From NCBI RefSeq assembly GCF_000986865.1, contig NZ_LAVS01000009.1, positions 43,677-107,676 on the forward strand: 64,000 nt of DNA, in the 5' to 3' direction. The stretch is from Rheinheimera mesophila. Its GTDB lineage: Bacteria > Pseudomonadota > Gammaproteobacteria > Enterobacterales > Alteromonadaceae. Numbering within the stretch: the first letter of the stretch is position 1; each line of letters begins with the position of its first letter. Under the pieces are notes generated by a model. That model worked only from the letters and a program-made list of their open reading frames with translations. It was not told where the DNA came from and did not search any database. The translations under genes and the position numbers were made by a program. Below are positions 44,560 through 54,278 of this stretch, piece after piece.

Positions 44560-45723
44560 CTAGAGCTTTTGTTGTTGTCCAAGGTTGTTTGGCAGAGAAA
44601 AGGCCATCAGAGTCGCAGCTAAAGCCGCCACTGCAGCACTGACGAAAGTTAAAGTAGCGCCTGGTCCATCGGCCCACAATACGCCGGCACAATAAGCGCC
44701 GATAGCACCACCACCACCATAAACAACCCCAGCATACAAAGCCTGACCGCGGCTGCGCTGTGCCGGTGCGAAAAAGTTCTGAATAAACTGCATGGCGCAG
44801 CTATGTGCCAAAGCAAAACTGGCGGCGTGGAATAGCATACTAAATGCCAGCCAGTACCAGTGCTGGGCCAGATAAGCCACCATCAGCCAGCGTATTACCG
44901 TCAGGCCATAACACAGCGTCAGCAATACCCGGTAACTAAAGCGGCGCAGTACCTTACCTGCGTAGAAAAACGCAATAATTTCAGCCAGCACAGCCAGCGC
45001 TATCATCATGCCCGACGTCACGCCGCTGTAGCCCAAATCGCGGCAATACAAAATAAAAAAACCATAAAAAGGCGCAAAACTGATTTGCATTAAAAAGGTC
45101 GCGGCCATAAAACGTAAAAACACCGGATGCTTAAACAAGGTTCGAAAACGAATAGATTGCTGCCCTTCGGTATTTTTTAGGGTAAATGACGGTAATAAAA
45201 ACAAAGTCCCCAGCAGCAAAGCCAAAAACACAGTGGCGCCCCAGGGTAAAAATTCGGAGCCAAAATGTTGTAGCAACAAACCGCCCAGCATCACCACCAG
45301 GATATAGCCGACGCTACCAAAACTGCGGACCCGGCCATACACAGTACTGTCGTTATTTAAATAATGAAAAGCGCTGACCTCTAACTGCGGCAAAATGGCA
45401 GTCCAGAATAAACTGAACAACCCCAACCCCAGCACCAGAGGCCAATAACCAACATCAACATAACTGCTTAACCAGCCAATGGATGCCAGCACAGCGCCAA
45501 AACGCATGACACTGATGGGGTCGCCTTTGCGCTCCACCACCATAGCCCACAAGCTCGGGCCAATAATACGGCTGGTAGTGACTATCGCCAGTAACAAACC
45601 TATGTCGTGAGAATTAAAACCACGGCCATCAAGAAACATCGGCAGGTAAGGCACAAAAATACCCAACACAGCAAAATAGGCAAAATACGCAAGTCCCAGG
45701 GCTGGGGTGGTGGCAAGTTTCAT
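44560..45723 (-). CDS. MFS transporter (HcaT / 3-phenylpropionate permease-like)
   Basis: A 387-residue membrane protein with about 12 hydrophobic segments. The N-terminal FAYFAVLGIFVPYLPMFLDGRGF and GLLLAIVTTSRIIGPSLWAMVVER resemble the HcaT subgroup of the major facilitator superfamily. The conserved loop after helix 4 (NNDSTVYGRVRSFGSVGYI) also fits this group. Substrate is unknown; HcaT-like transporters are assigned broadly and no aromatic-acid genes lie nearby. It is downstream of aroC but separated by a terminator. Confidence 0.88.
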   Translation of the reverse strand: MKLATTPALGLAYFAYFAVLGIFVPYLPMFLDGRGFNSHDIGLLLAIVTTSRIIGPSLWAMVVERKGDPISVMRFGAVLASIGWLSSYVDVGYWPLVLGLGLFSLFWTAILPQLEVSAFHYLNNDSTVYGRVRSFGSVGYILVVMLGGLLLQHFGSEFLPWGATVFLALLLGTLFLLPSFTLKNTEGQQSIRFRTLFKHPVFLRFMAATFLMQISFAPFYGFFILYCRDLGYSGVTSGMMIALAVLAEIIAFFYAGKVLRRFSYRVLLTLCYGLTVIRWLMVAYLAQHWYWLAFSMLFHAASFALAHSCAMQFIQNFFAPAQRSRGQALYAGVVYGGGGAIGAYCAGVLWADGPGATLTFVSAAVAALAATLMAFSLPNNLGQQQKL

Positions 45724-45769
45724 TAGATTTCCACTACAAAAAATTTACGGCGGATTTACGCCGCTAAAA

Positions 45770-45798
45770 AAACAAAAACGCCGCATAAAGCGACGTTT
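45770..45798 (-). terminator. Terminator after aroC
   Basis: A 9-bp stem with one G-U pair (AAACGTCGC / GCGGCGTTT on the minus strand, loop TTTAT) followed by TTGTTTTTTT, about 20 bases after the aroC stop. Confidence 0.8.
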
Positions 45799-45816
45799 GT
45801 ATTCTACCTCAAAGTG

Positions 45817-46914
45817 TTAAGACTGCCTTGCTATATCTGGCGTTGTCACCATCACATCGGCATTTTGTGCTCTGTGGCGCAGGAAATGATCCATCAGCAC
45901 TATCGCCAGCATCGCCTCCGCAATAGGCACAGCCCGAATGCCTACACAAGGGTCGTGGCGGCCTTTGGTGATCATCTCCGTTTCTGCACCGCTGGTGGTA
46001 ATAGTTTTACCCGCAATGCTGATACTAGAGGTTGGTTTGAGTGCAATACTGACGTTAATATCCTGCCCTGAGGTGATACCACCTAAAGTACCACCTGCAT
46101 GATTCGCACTAAAGCCAGTTAAACGCAGCTCATCTCTGTGGGTTGAGCCGCGCTGCTCTACTACGGCAAAACCATCACCAATTTCAACAGCCTTCACCGC
46201 ATTGATACTCATCATGGCATGGGCTATATCGGCATCAATACGATCAAACACAGGCTCACCCCAGCCGACAGGCACCCCAGAGGCGACCACATTAATACGG
46301 GCCCCGACTGAGTCACCGTCTTTTTTCAACTGACGCATATACTCATCTAACTGCGCCAGCACATCGACATCAGGGCAGAAAAAGTCATTTTTTTCGACCT
46401 GATCCCAATCCAGCTTTTGTGCTTTGATCGGGCCAAGCTGCGCCAGATAACCACGAATTTCAATACCAAATTTTTCTTTTAAATACTGCTTGGCGATAGC
46501 ACCAGCCGCAACCCGGACCGCGGTCTCACGGGCCGATGAGCGACCACCGCCCCGATAATCACGAATGCCAAATTTATGCCAGTAGGTGTAATCGGCATGA
46601 CCAGGGCGGAACAGGTCTTTAATAGCCGAGTAATCCTGTGAGCGCTGATCAGTATTTTCAATCAGCAAACCAATAGAGGTACCAGTGCTCACGCCTTCAA
46701 ATACACCGGATAAAATTTTGACTATGTCATCTTCGCGACGGGCCGTGGTGTAACGTGAGGTACCAGGTTTGCGTCTGTCCAGCTCAAACTGAATTTGTTC
46801 CAGATCGAGCTTTAAGCCGGGCGGCAAACCATCCACTATGCCACCAATGGCCGGACCATGGCTTTCACCAAAGGTGGTCACTTTAAACAGTTGGCCTATA
46901 GAATTCCCCGACAT
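45817..46914 (-). CDS. aroC: Chorismate synthase
   Basis: A 365-residue enzyme that converts 5-enolpyruvylshikimate-3-phosphate to chorismate, the last shared step of aromatic amino acid and folate synthesis, using reduced FMN. The three family signatures are present: [32 protein letters not shown] with [19 protein letters not shown], and the C-terminal [18 protein letters not shown]. Length is normal (E. coli 361). It follows prmB by 28 bases on the same strand, the conserved prmB-aroC arrangement. Confidence 0.97.
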   Translation of the reverse strand: MSGNSIGQLFKVTTFGESHGPAIGGIVDGLPPGLKLDLEQIQFELDRRKPGTSRYTTARREDDIVKILSGVFEGVSTGTSIGLLIENTDQRSQDYSAIKDLFRPGHADYTYWHKFGIRDYRGGGRSSARETAVRVAAGAIAKQYLKEKFGIEIRGYLAQLGPIKAQKLDWDQVEKNDFFCPDVDVLAQLDEYMRQLKKDGDSVGARINVVASGVPVGWGEPVFDRIDADIAHAMMSINAVKAVEIGDGFAVVEQRGSTHRDELRLTGFSANHAGGTLGGITSGQDINVSIALKPTSSISIAGKTITTSGAETEMITKGRHDPCVGIRAVPIAEAMLAIVLMDHFLRHRAQNADVMVTTPDIARQS

Positions 46915-46942
46915 CTTTTGCTCCTGAATCTTGTTCTCTGTT

Positions 46943-47911
46943 CTAACGAATTAAGCCTTTGATCTGTGCGTTCAGGCGATGCTGATGTTTTACCAAATCC
47001 GCTTTACTAATGGCAAATACACCTAAACCACCGCGTTCGAACTCCAGCCATTGCAATGGCAGATCCGGATAAAGCTCTTGCAATGCCACCATGCTGTTGC
47101 CCACTTCACAAATCAGCCAGCCACCGTCATTTAGATGCTCTGAGGCCTGTGCCAGAATGCGGCGGGTCAGCTCTAAGCCATCCTGGCCTGAAGCCAAGCC
47201 AAGCTCCGGCTCGTGATGGTACTCATCCGGTAAGTCGGCCATATCTTCGGCGTCCACATAAGGTGGATTGGTCACAATCAAATCGTAGGTCTGACCTTTG
47301 ATGGCATCATAACCATCGGACAACATAGGGAATACCTGATGCTCCAGCTCATGCTGTTCTATGTTAAAAATTGCTACATCCAGCGCATCCTCGCTGATAT
47401 CCAGCGCGTCTACTTCGGCATTGGGGAACTGTTTGGCGCAGGCGATTGCAATACAACCACAGCCTGTGCATAAATCTAAAATCCGCGCCGGTTCATGATC
47501 TTTAAACCAGGGCTCAAAGCTGCGGCTGATCAGCTCGCCTATCGGCGAACGTGGCACTAACACCCGATCATCGACATAAAAACTCAAACCACAGAAAAAC
47601 GCCTGCTGCGTCAGATAAGCAGCCGGAATACGTTGTTCAATACGTTGCAGCAACAAATCACAAAAGACTCGGGCTTCGGTGCTGGTGACTCGCAGTGGCA
47701 ACAGGTTCTCTGTGATACGGGCTATATCCAGGCTGTACGCCAGCAACAAGGCCGCTTCGTCCCATGGATTGTCAGTACCGTGGCCAAAATAGATATGAGC
47801 TTTGTTAAACTGACTGACAGACCAGCGTAACCAGTCGTGAATAGAATGCAGCTCGCGGATGGCTTCGTCGATAATTTCCGCAGTCAGATGGCTGCTTGGG
47901 TGCTCTGTCAT
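46943..47911 (-). CDS. prmB: 50S ribosomal protein L3 N5-glutamine methyltransferase
   Basis: A 322-residue SAM-dependent methyltransferase. The HemK/PrmB motif [12 protein letters not shown] binds the target glutamine, and [20 protein letters not shown] is the SAM-binding loop. The N-terminal helical domain with [11 protein letters not shown] distinguishes PrmB from PrmC. It methylates Gln150 of ribosomal protein L3 in E. coli. It is upstream of aroC and divergent from smrB (36 bases apart), matching the E. coli order. Confidence 0.95.
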   Translation of the reverse strand: MTEHPSSHLTAEIIDEAIRELHSIHDWLRWSVSQFNKAHIYFGHGTDNPWDEAALLLAYSLDIARITENLLPLRVTSTEARVFCDLLLQRIEQRIPAAYLTQQAFFCGLSFYVDDRVLVPRSPIGELISRSFEPWFKDHEPARILDLCTGCGCIAIACAKQFPNAEVDALDISEDALDVAIFNIEQHELEHQVFPMLSDGYDAIKGQTYDLIVTNPPYVDAEDMADLPDEYHHEPELGLASGQDGLELTRRILAQASEHLNDGGWLICEVGNSMVALQELYPDLPLQWLEFERGGLGVFAISKADLVKHQHRLNAQIKGLIR

Positions 47912-47946
47912 TGTGTTTTACTCTAGTGATTGGTTAGACTTCGGGC

Positions 47947-48483
47947 ATGCGAAAAAAAACACCAGTTTCAGATCTTCCTGATGAAGAAAAACAGCTGTTC
48001 CGTGACTCGGTAACAGGCGCACGCCCCTTGCAGCAGGACAAGATACCTTTTGCCCGTCAGCCCGGCAAGGTCAGAATGGCCGCTACTTTAACAAATAGCA
48101 GTCCAGATAGCCATTTGTTTTACTTTTCAGACCAATACGAAGGTTTTTTCAGCGACAGTCAAACTCTGGCTTTTGTGCAAACAGGCGATGATCCAACCTT
48201 AGCCAGGCAATTAAAACGTGGTGAATTTCGCCCCGCTGTAGTGTTGGACTTACATGGTTTAACCCAACAACAGGCCAAAACTGAACTGGCTGGTTTACTG
48301 GCGTACTGCGAGCAACAGCATTTCAACTGTGCCTGCGTAGTGCATGGTAAAGGCTTGGGTATTTTGGCAAAACGAGTACCAAACTGGCTGGTACAACACC
48401 CGAATGTGCGGGCTTTTCATACGGCCCCCACCGAATGGGGCCGGGATGGTGCTTTGCTGGTGTTGCTCAAAACCCCTGTCTAG
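47947..48483 (+). CDS. smrB: Ribosome rescue factor SmrB (Smr-domain endonuclease)
   Basis: A 178-residue protein. The N-terminal tail is polar; the Smr domain has LDLHGLTQQQAKTELAGLL and CACVVHGKGLGILAKRVPNWL, the two conserved motifs (LDxHG and HGxG). In E. coli, SmrB is recruited to collided ribosomes and cuts the mRNA. The next part, RAFHTAPTEWGRDGALLVLL, also matches. Its 3' end overlaps the convergent sixA stop by four bases. It is divergent from prmB as in E. coli. Confidence 0.94.
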   Translation: MRKKTPVSDLPDEEKQLFRDSVTGARPLQQDKIPFARQPGKVRMAATLTNSSPDSHLFYFSDQYEGFFSDSQTLAFVQTGDDPTLARQLKRGEFRPAVVLDLHGLTQQQAKTELAGLLAYCEQQHFNCACVVHGKGLGILAKRVPNWLVQHPNVRAFHTAPTEWGRDGALLVLLKTPV

Positions 48484-48971
48484 GACACCGATTTCACCAG
48501 TCGGATCATGCTGGGGCAAACATATTCGAGTAACACACCTTTGTGCGGCTGGTAATCAAGACAAGCGACACCCGCCGTATCAAAAATCGGTGTCTGGCCG
48601 CTGCGGGTAAAAGCTTCGACTAAAAAGCTCACCAATGGCATATGTGACACCAGTATAATTTTGGCCTGCGGGTTTTCAGCGTAAAGCACGTCAAGAAAAT
48701 CAACCACTTGTTGAGCATTGCCTTCAGGGACCAGATCGGTATTGACCGTGACAGACTGTGTCGACAAGCCTTTTTGCAGCAAAACTGCGGCAGTTTGCTG
48801 TGTCCTGCGATAAGGGCTGGAGAAAATCTGGTCAAATGCACTATAGTGGTGATGCAGCCACTGGGCCATTTCACTGACTTCGGCCAGACCCGCTGCTGTT
48901 AACTGTCGTTCACTGTCGCTCAAGTACTGCGGTTCAGCTTCGCCATGCCGCATAATAACCAAATTAACCAT
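48480..48971 (-). CDS. sixA: Phosphohistidine phosphatase SixA
   Basis: A 163-residue histidine phosphatase. The catalytic RHG motif is at residues 8-10 (VIMRHGEAEP); SSPYRRTQQTAAVL supplies the second arginine, and VSHMPLVSFL carries the second catalytic histidine. SixA removes phosphate from phosphohistidine, in E. coli on the nitrogen-related PTS. Length is typical. It is convergent with smrB and divergent from the M16 protease gene. Confidence 0.93.
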   Translation of the reverse strand: MVNLVIMRHGEAEPQYLSDSERQLTAAGLAEVSEMAQWLHHHYSAFDQIFSSPYRRTQQTAAVLLQKGLSTQSVTVNTDLVPEGNAQQVVDFLDVLYAENPQAKIILVSHMPLVSFLVEAFTRSGQTPIFDTAGVACLDYQPHKGVLLEYVCPSMIRLVKSVS

Positions 48972-48990
48972 TGTTGCTACCAGTTACAAC

Positions 48991-49007
48991 TTCGCGACAC
49001 TCGCGAA
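48991..49007. promoter_or_regulatory. Inverted repeat TTCGCGA-CAC-TCGCGAA between sixA and the M16 protease gene
   Basis: A perfect 7-bp inverted repeat with a 3-base centre, 20 bases upstream of sixA and about 137 bases upstream of the M16 gene. On the plus strand it overlaps GCGACA (48994-48999), a possible -35 that is 18 bases from TATGAT (49018-49023). An operator is plausible; the regulator is unknown. Confidence 0.3.
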
Positions 49008-49143
49008 AAGAGTGCGCTATGATAATGAAAGTTAATGCCGACAGTAACTGCTAATAAAGCATAAAATTGCGTTACTATATTCCTAATCGCTATGATGAAC
49101 CCTCGCATTCTGTATTTTCAGGGTTCCCGTCACGAGGCATAAA

Positions 49144-51915
49144 TTGAAAAAAAGCCAGTTAATGCAAAGCCCTAACGACAAGCGTCAATATCTGGCGCTG
49201 ACTTTAGCCAACGACCTGCCCGTTCTTCTGGTACATCAACAGGACGCTGAAAAAAGTGCCGCTGCCCTGACCGTCAATGTCGGCCACTTTGACGACCCGG
49301 TTGAGCGTCAGGGCTTGGCGCATTTTCTTGAGCATATGCTTTTTTTGGGCACGGCAAAGTATCCGGATGCCGGCGACTATCAGCATTTTATCAATCATCA
49401 CGGTGGTAGTCATAACGCCTGGACTGGCACAGAACACAGCAGTTTTTTCTTTGACATCGACACCGATTATTTTGAGCAGGCGCTGGACAGATTCGCCGAT
49501 ATGTTTCGTGCCCCCTTGTTTCGTGCCGATTATATTGAAAAAGAGCGCCAGGCGATCGAGGCTGAGTTTTCACTGAAACTCAAAGACGACAGCAGACGCA
49601 TTTATCAGGTGCACAAAGAAACGGTGAATCCAGCCCATCCTTTTGCCAAATTTTCGGTGGGTAACTTAACAACTCTGTGCGATACCCCGGAGCAAAGCCT
49701 GCAACAGGCTGTGCAGCAGTTTTTTCACAGCCATTATGGTACCCGCCGTATGACGCTCTGTCTGGTCTCACCTCTGCCGCTGCAACAACTGGAACTGCTG
49801 GTCCATCAGTATTTTTCTGCGCTACCCAACCATGTGTGCGCCAAAGCCCCTTTGTCTGAACCTTTGTATTTGGCTGAGCATCAGGCGTTGCAACTGGATA
49901 TAGCCCCACACAAATTCAGTCAGCGCCTGGTCGCCAGTTTTGCTTTGCCCGATATCCAACCCTTGTACAAATACAAGCTGATTTCCTTTTTGGCGCATTT
50001 ACTGGGGGATGAAGGTCCGGGCTCTTTGCTGGCTTTTTTAAAACATCAAGGCTGGGTTAATCAGCTCAGTGCTGGCGGTGGCATAGACGGCAGTAACTAC
50101 AAAGATTTTACTTTGTCGTTTGAGCTGACAGAGCAAGGGCTTCTCGCCAAAGATCAGATCCTCGAAGCTATGTTTGGTCAGTTGCGATTGCTGCATCTGG
50201 CGCCCTTTCCAGAGCAACTATTTCTGGAGCGTCAACGTTTAGTTCAGTGGAGTTATCTGTACCAGGAGCCCAGCACAGCCTTACAGGGGGCCTGTGATTT
50301 GTCTGTCAATATGCAACATTATCCGGTGGACGATTATGTGTATGGCGACTACCGGATGGATCGGCCACCGGAGGCGCTTTATCGCGAATTACTCGCTCAT
50401 TTTCGCCCCGACAATATGAGAGTGATGTATATAGCGCCCGATATAGAGGCGAACCGGGAAGCACGCTGGTATCAAACCCCTTATCGGGTGCAGTCGCTGA
50501 CCTCTGGGCAGCTCGAACAGTACCAGCAGGCCAAGGTGCCTGAAGGCAATCATCTGCCACACACGAACCCCTATCTGGTGACAGAGCTGAATTTACTGTC
50601 AGATACTGAGCATATGAGCAAACCCCAGCTTGTGGCGCAGCAGTCAGGCTTTAAGTTATGGTTTAAAGCCGATACCGACTTTAAAACCCCAAAAGGTCAT
50701 ATTTTTGTTCAACTGAATTTACCCCGTTGTATTCAGTCTGTGGCGGATATGGCCTCCAGCCGGTTATGGCTGGAGTTGTTTCAGGATCAGGTCAACGAAA
50801 GTTTTTATGCCGCCACTACCGCAGGTTTGACTTACCATTTGCATGTTCAGCACAATGGCATCAGCGTGCACAGCAGTGGTCTGGCGGGTAATCAGATCAA
50901 ACTGGTGACAGACTTATTATCTCAGATGGCCAGTTGTCAGTTTGAGCAGCCGCGTTTTGATGAAATCAAACGTCAGTTGATCAGGCACTGGCAAAATCAT
51001 AGTAAAAACAAACCCGTCTCTAAACTTTTTAGTCAGTTATCCTCTTTATTACAGCCATTAAATCCGGATATTGATCGGCTGGCTGGCGCACTGCAGCAAC
51101 TTCATTACGACGATTTTCTCCGGTTTCATCAGCAATTATTGCAGCAGGTTCATCTGGATGCTTTTATGGTCGGTAACTGGCGCCAGACGGATGCATTTGA
51201 GCTAAGTCAGGCGTTGCAATTGTGGTTATCCAGCCAACACCAAGGCAACGCTTTGCCACGTCAGCGCTTTAACACCGAGGGAATAGGCCCGGTGTGGGTT
51301 CAGGTGCAGGTTGAACATAGCGATCAGGCCCTGGTGATTTATTTGCCATCAAGGCAAAAACAACCTGTGGATATGGCGCTGTTTATGCTGGCGAATCATT
51401 TGCTCTCTCCTGAGTATTTTCATGTGCTGCGCACCGAACAGCAGCTCGGCTATTTAGTTGGTACAGGTTATGTACCGATGAACCTGTTGCCTGGTATCGC
51501 CTTTTATATCCAGAGCCCGACTGCATCCTGCGCTGAGTTATACCAAGCAACTCTGGCGTTTTATAAAAACTTTCTCTGCGAGTTGGAAGCGCTGGAGGAG
51601 GATGAATTTGTCCAGATGAAACAAGGTCTGGCCACCCAAATCAAAGAACGCGACAGTAGTCTGGGAGCCAGGGCAAAACGCTTATGGCTGGCGATTGGAC
51701 AAGGTGATCACCAGTTTGATTTAAATGAACAGATTGAAACGGCACTGGCTCAGCTTAGCCTTGCTGATTTTATTGCGTTTTTTTATCAACTGCTGGCACC
51801 GGACTATGATGCCATTTTCCTTGCGACAGGAGAAAAACCGGATCATAGCCATTTGACTGAACAAAACCCGTTCAATTTATTAGAGAAATTACCTTTATTA
51901 TCGGAATGGCTTTGA
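49144..51915 (+). CDS. M16 family zinc metallopeptidase (insulinase / protease III type)
   Basis: A 923-residue inverzincin. The inverted zinc motif HFLEH is at residues 60-64 and a downstream Glu in RQAIEAEFSLKLKDD completes the metal site. It has the insulysin-type fourfold M16 repeat length, like E. coli protease III (PtrA, 962), and the typical C-terminal block with FHVLRTEQQLGYLVGTGY. It begins with TTG, and a GAGG at 49134-49137 six bases upstream supports this start over ATG at 49162. Unlike PtrA it shows no clear signal peptide, so it is probably cytoplasmic. It degrades peptides of moderate size. Confidence 0.9.
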   Translation: MKKSQLMQSPNDKRQYLALTLANDLPVLLVHQQDAEKSAAALTVNVGHFDDPVERQGLAHFLEHMLFLGTAKYPDAGDYQHFINHHGGSHNAWTGTEHSSFFFDIDTDYFEQALDRFADMFRAPLFRADYIEKERQAIEAEFSLKLKDDSRRIYQVHKETVNPAHPFAKFSVGNLTTLCDTPEQSLQQAVQQFFHSHYGTRRMTLCLVSPLPLQQLELLVHQYFSALPNHVCAKAPLSEPLYLAEHQALQLDIAPHKFSQRLVASFALPDIQPLYKYKLISFLAHLLGDEGPGSLLAFLKHQGWVNQLSAGGGIDGSNYKDFTLSFELTEQGLLAKDQILEAMFGQLRLLHLAPFPEQLFLERQRLVQWSYLYQEPSTALQGACDLSVNMQHYPVDDYVYGDYRMDRPPEALYRELLAHFRPDNMRVMYIAPDIEANREARWYQTPYRVQSLTSGQLEQYQQAKVPEGNHLPHTNPYLVTELNLLSDTEHMSKPQLVAQQSGFKLWFKADTDFKTPKGHIFVQLNLPRCIQSVADMASSRLWLELFQDQVNESFYAATTAGLTYHLHVQHNGISVHSSGLAGNQIKLVTDLLSQMASCQFEQPRFDEIKRQLIRHWQNHSKNKPVSKLFSQLSSLLQPLNPDIDRLAGALQQLHYDDFLRFHQQLLQQVHLDAFMVGNWRQTDAFELSQALQLWLSSQHQGNALPRQRFNTEGIGPVWVQVQVEHSDQALVIYLPSRQKQPVDMALFMLANHLLSPEYFHVLRTEQQLGYLVGTGYVPMNLLPGIAFYIQSPTASCAELYQATLAFYKNFLCELEALEEDEFVQMKQGLATQIKERDSSLGARAKRLWLAIGQGDHQFDLNEQIETALAQLSLADFIAFFYQLLAPDYDAIFLATGEKPDHSHLTEQNPFNLLEKLPLLSEWL

Positions 51916-51969
51916 CAGGTCCGATAACATTAGTTACCGTGATTTGACATTCATTAAAAAAGTCTGACT

Positions 51970-54204
51970 GTGCGCCTGACTCCAGTTTTATCACTGCTCT
52001 TGGCTGTTGTATCAGCCCTACCTTTACCTGCCATTGCCGCAAGCTGGGAGCAGTTACAACCTTATATGCTGACGCTGATTTCGGTGCTTTCGATAGTTGC
52101 TCTGGTGTTGGCGCATCTGAGTATAGTGCGGATGCGGCGCTATCAGTCCAAACTTGAGCAAAGCGAAGAGCGTTTGCGCTTGTCGTTATGGGGTAGCGGC
52201 GATGAATTATGGGATTGGGATCTGCAGGCCGGGCAGTTGTATCGCTCCAGCTCCTGGCATCAGCCGTTAGAGAAACCCGGTGACAGCCAGCAATTTCCGC
52301 CCAATCGCTCTGAAATTCATCCGCAGGATCTGGACAGAGTCACCAGCGCCCTGCAACAGCATATGCATGGCATGACACCTATATTCGAAGCAAGTTACCG
52401 GATAAAAGCCGCTAACGGTCAATGGATTTGGGTACTGGACCGTGGCAAAGTGGTGCAGCTCAATGAACAAGGTCAGGCTATTCGGATGACCGGCACTTTA
52501 AAAAATATTCAGCAACTCAAAGAAACCGAAGAGCGTTTAAGCTTGTTTGCCCGCTGTCTGGACAATATTTCAGATGCAGTGATGGTCTGTGATACCAATT
52601 TTGCCTTACTAGAAGTCAATCCGGCTTTTGTCAGCATGACAGGCAAAAACCGTGAGTCTGTGCTGCATACTGTGTTTGAACTCTGCCTCTACCCTGCCCG
52701 CTTTTTACATGAAATTCGTCAGTCCTTGCTGGAGCAAGGCTACTGGGCGGGCGAAATTGAAGACAAAAGGCACAATGGTGAGCTGTATCAGGCCGAACTG
52801 AGTTTTGACGTGATCAAAGACGAGCAAGGCCAAGTACAGCAGTTTGTTGGCGTGATTTCGGATATCAGCGAGCGGAAAAAACGCGAAGCCGAATTAAACC
52901 GTCTGGCCGATACAGATACCTTAACGGGTCTGCCCAACCGGGCCCGTTTTTCCAGTCACTTAAGTCAACTGGTACGCGAACAGGTGGAACATGCCCTGCT
53001 GGTGTTTGACTTAGACAACTTTAAAAAAATTAACGATTCACTCGGTCATGAACTGGGCGATACCTTGCTTTGTAAATTGTCTGAACGTTTAAGCCAGTTC
53101 ACCCGCTTTAAAGCCAAACTCTATCGCCTGGGCGGCGACGAATTTGCCGTAGTGCTGGAAAATACCAACGATATTCACAGTATCACCAGTCTGGCCAAAG
53201 ACCTGTTAAAACAAATAAACCTGCCATTTTTCATTGAACAACATGAACTGGCGATCACCAGCAGTATTGGCATAGTGCTGTATCCGGAAGATGGCAACGA
53301 CCCGCAGGCATTGCTGCGTAACGCCGATACCGCCATGTACCACGCCAAACACGAAGGTGCTAACCGTTACCTGTTTTTTAATGACTCGATGAATAAGCTG
53401 GCGGTAAAACGTTTACAAGTAGAAAACCTGATCCGTCATGGCTTAAAAGAGGACTATTTCACCGTATTTTATCAGCCGAAAATGGACATAGTCACAGGTC
53501 AACTGGTGGGTATGGAAGCCTTAGTACGCTTTATTACGCCGAAAAAAGGCTTAATCAGTCCAGCCTCTTTTATTCCTGTGGCAGAAGAAACAGGTCAAAT
53601 TCTGGAAATAGGCGAAGTGGTTTTGCAAAAAACCTGTGAGGATGTCAAACGCTGGATAGACATGGGCCTGTTTCATGGCCGGGTGGCGGTCAACTTATCG
53701 GCTAAGCAGTTTATGTTGCCATTTTTGTGTGAGCAGATAGACGACATACTGCAGCGCTCTGAACTGCCTTCTTATCATCTGGAGCTGGAAATTACCGAAG
53801 GCACTGTGATGCAATCGCCGACGCTGGCGATAGATACCATGAAAAAACTTCGAGCCCGCGGTATTCATTTAGCCATGGATGACTTTGGCACAGGCTATTC
53901 ATCCTTAGCTTATTTAAAACAATTTCCGCTCAATACTTTAAAAATAGATAAAGCTTTTATCGACGATATGAACACAGCCCGTGGTCGCAATATGGTGGAC
54001 ACTATAGTGACTATAGCGCACAACCTGAACCTGACTGTGGTTGCCGAAGGAGTGGAGCATGCAGAGCAATTACAGCAGCTCAAACAGCTACGCTGTGAGA
54101 TTATTCAGGGCTATTTCTACAGTAAGCCATTATCGGCTCATGATTTTGGTCTGTTCTTAAAACAACAGAAACAACAAAAACCAAAACTCACCGCAGTTCC
54201 TTAG
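51970..54204 (+). CDS. PAS-GGDEF-EAL protein (c-di-GMP turnover)
   Basis: A 744-residue signalling protein. An N-terminal signal-like hydrophobic segment (about 1-23) and a second helix (about 34-53) precede two PAS domains (the first around SEERLRLSLWGSGDELWDWD, the second around LSLFARCLDNISDAVMVCD). The GGDEF motif is intact (RLGGDEFAVVLE, near residue 387), and the EAL motif is intact (MEALVRF, near 514, plus DDFGTGYSS). It can therefore in principle make and break cyclic di-GMP. The start is GTG at 51970. It sits 54 bases after the M16 protease gene. It is shorter than the sensor at 2846-7399 and has no GAF or large periplasmic domain. Confidence 0.92.
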   Translation: MRLTPVLSLLLAVVSALPLPAIAASWEQLQPYMLTLISVLSIVALVLAHLSIVRMRRYQSKLEQSEERLRLSLWGSGDELWDWDLQAGQLYRSSSWHQPLEKPGDSQQFPPNRSEIHPQDLDRVTSALQQHMHGMTPIFEASYRIKAANGQWIWVLDRGKVVQLNEQGQAIRMTGTLKNIQQLKETEERLSLFARCLDNISDAVMVCDTNFALLEVNPAFVSMTGKNRESVLHTVFELCLYPARFLHEIRQSLLEQGYWAGEIEDKRHNGELYQAELSFDVIKDEQGQVQQFVGVISDISERKKREAELNRLADTDTLTGLPNRARFSSHLSQLVREQVEHALLVFDLDNFKKINDSLGHELGDTLLCKLSERLSQFTRFKAKLYRLGGDEFAVVLENTNDIHSITSLAKDLLKQINLPFFIEQHELAITSSIGIVLYPEDGNDPQALLRNADTAMYHAKHEGANRYLFFNDSMNKLAVKRLQVENLIRHGLKEDYFTVFYQPKMDIVTGQLVGMEALVRFITPKKGLISPASFIPVAEETGQILEIGEVVLQKTCEDVKRWIDMGLFHGRVAVNLSAKQFMLPFLCEQIDDILQRSELPSYHLELEITEGTVMQSPTLAIDTMKKLRARGIHLAMDDFGTGYSSLAYLKQFPLNTLKIDKAFIDDMNTARGRNMVDTIVTIAHNLNLTVVAEGVEHAEQLQQLKQLRCEIIQGYFYSKPLSAHDFGLFLKQQKQQKPKLTAVP

Positions 54205-54210
54205 CGGAAA

Positions 54211-54259
54211 AAAATTGGGTCAAGGCACAGTGTTCACTGTTTACACTGTGCCTTGACCC
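54211..54259 (-). terminator. Very long hairpin after maoP (17-bp perfect stem)
   Basis: GGGTCAAGGCACAGTGT (54217-54233) pairs perfectly with ACACTGTGCCTTGACCC (54243-54259) around a 9-base loop. On the minus strand it is followed by AATTTTTTTC, making a strong terminator for maoP; it also lies after the convergent GGDEF/EAL gene. The stem is much longer than needed and its GGGGTCA tip recurs at 31123-31142. Confidence 0.85.
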
Positions 54260-54278
54260 CATGTTATGGTGCATGACT

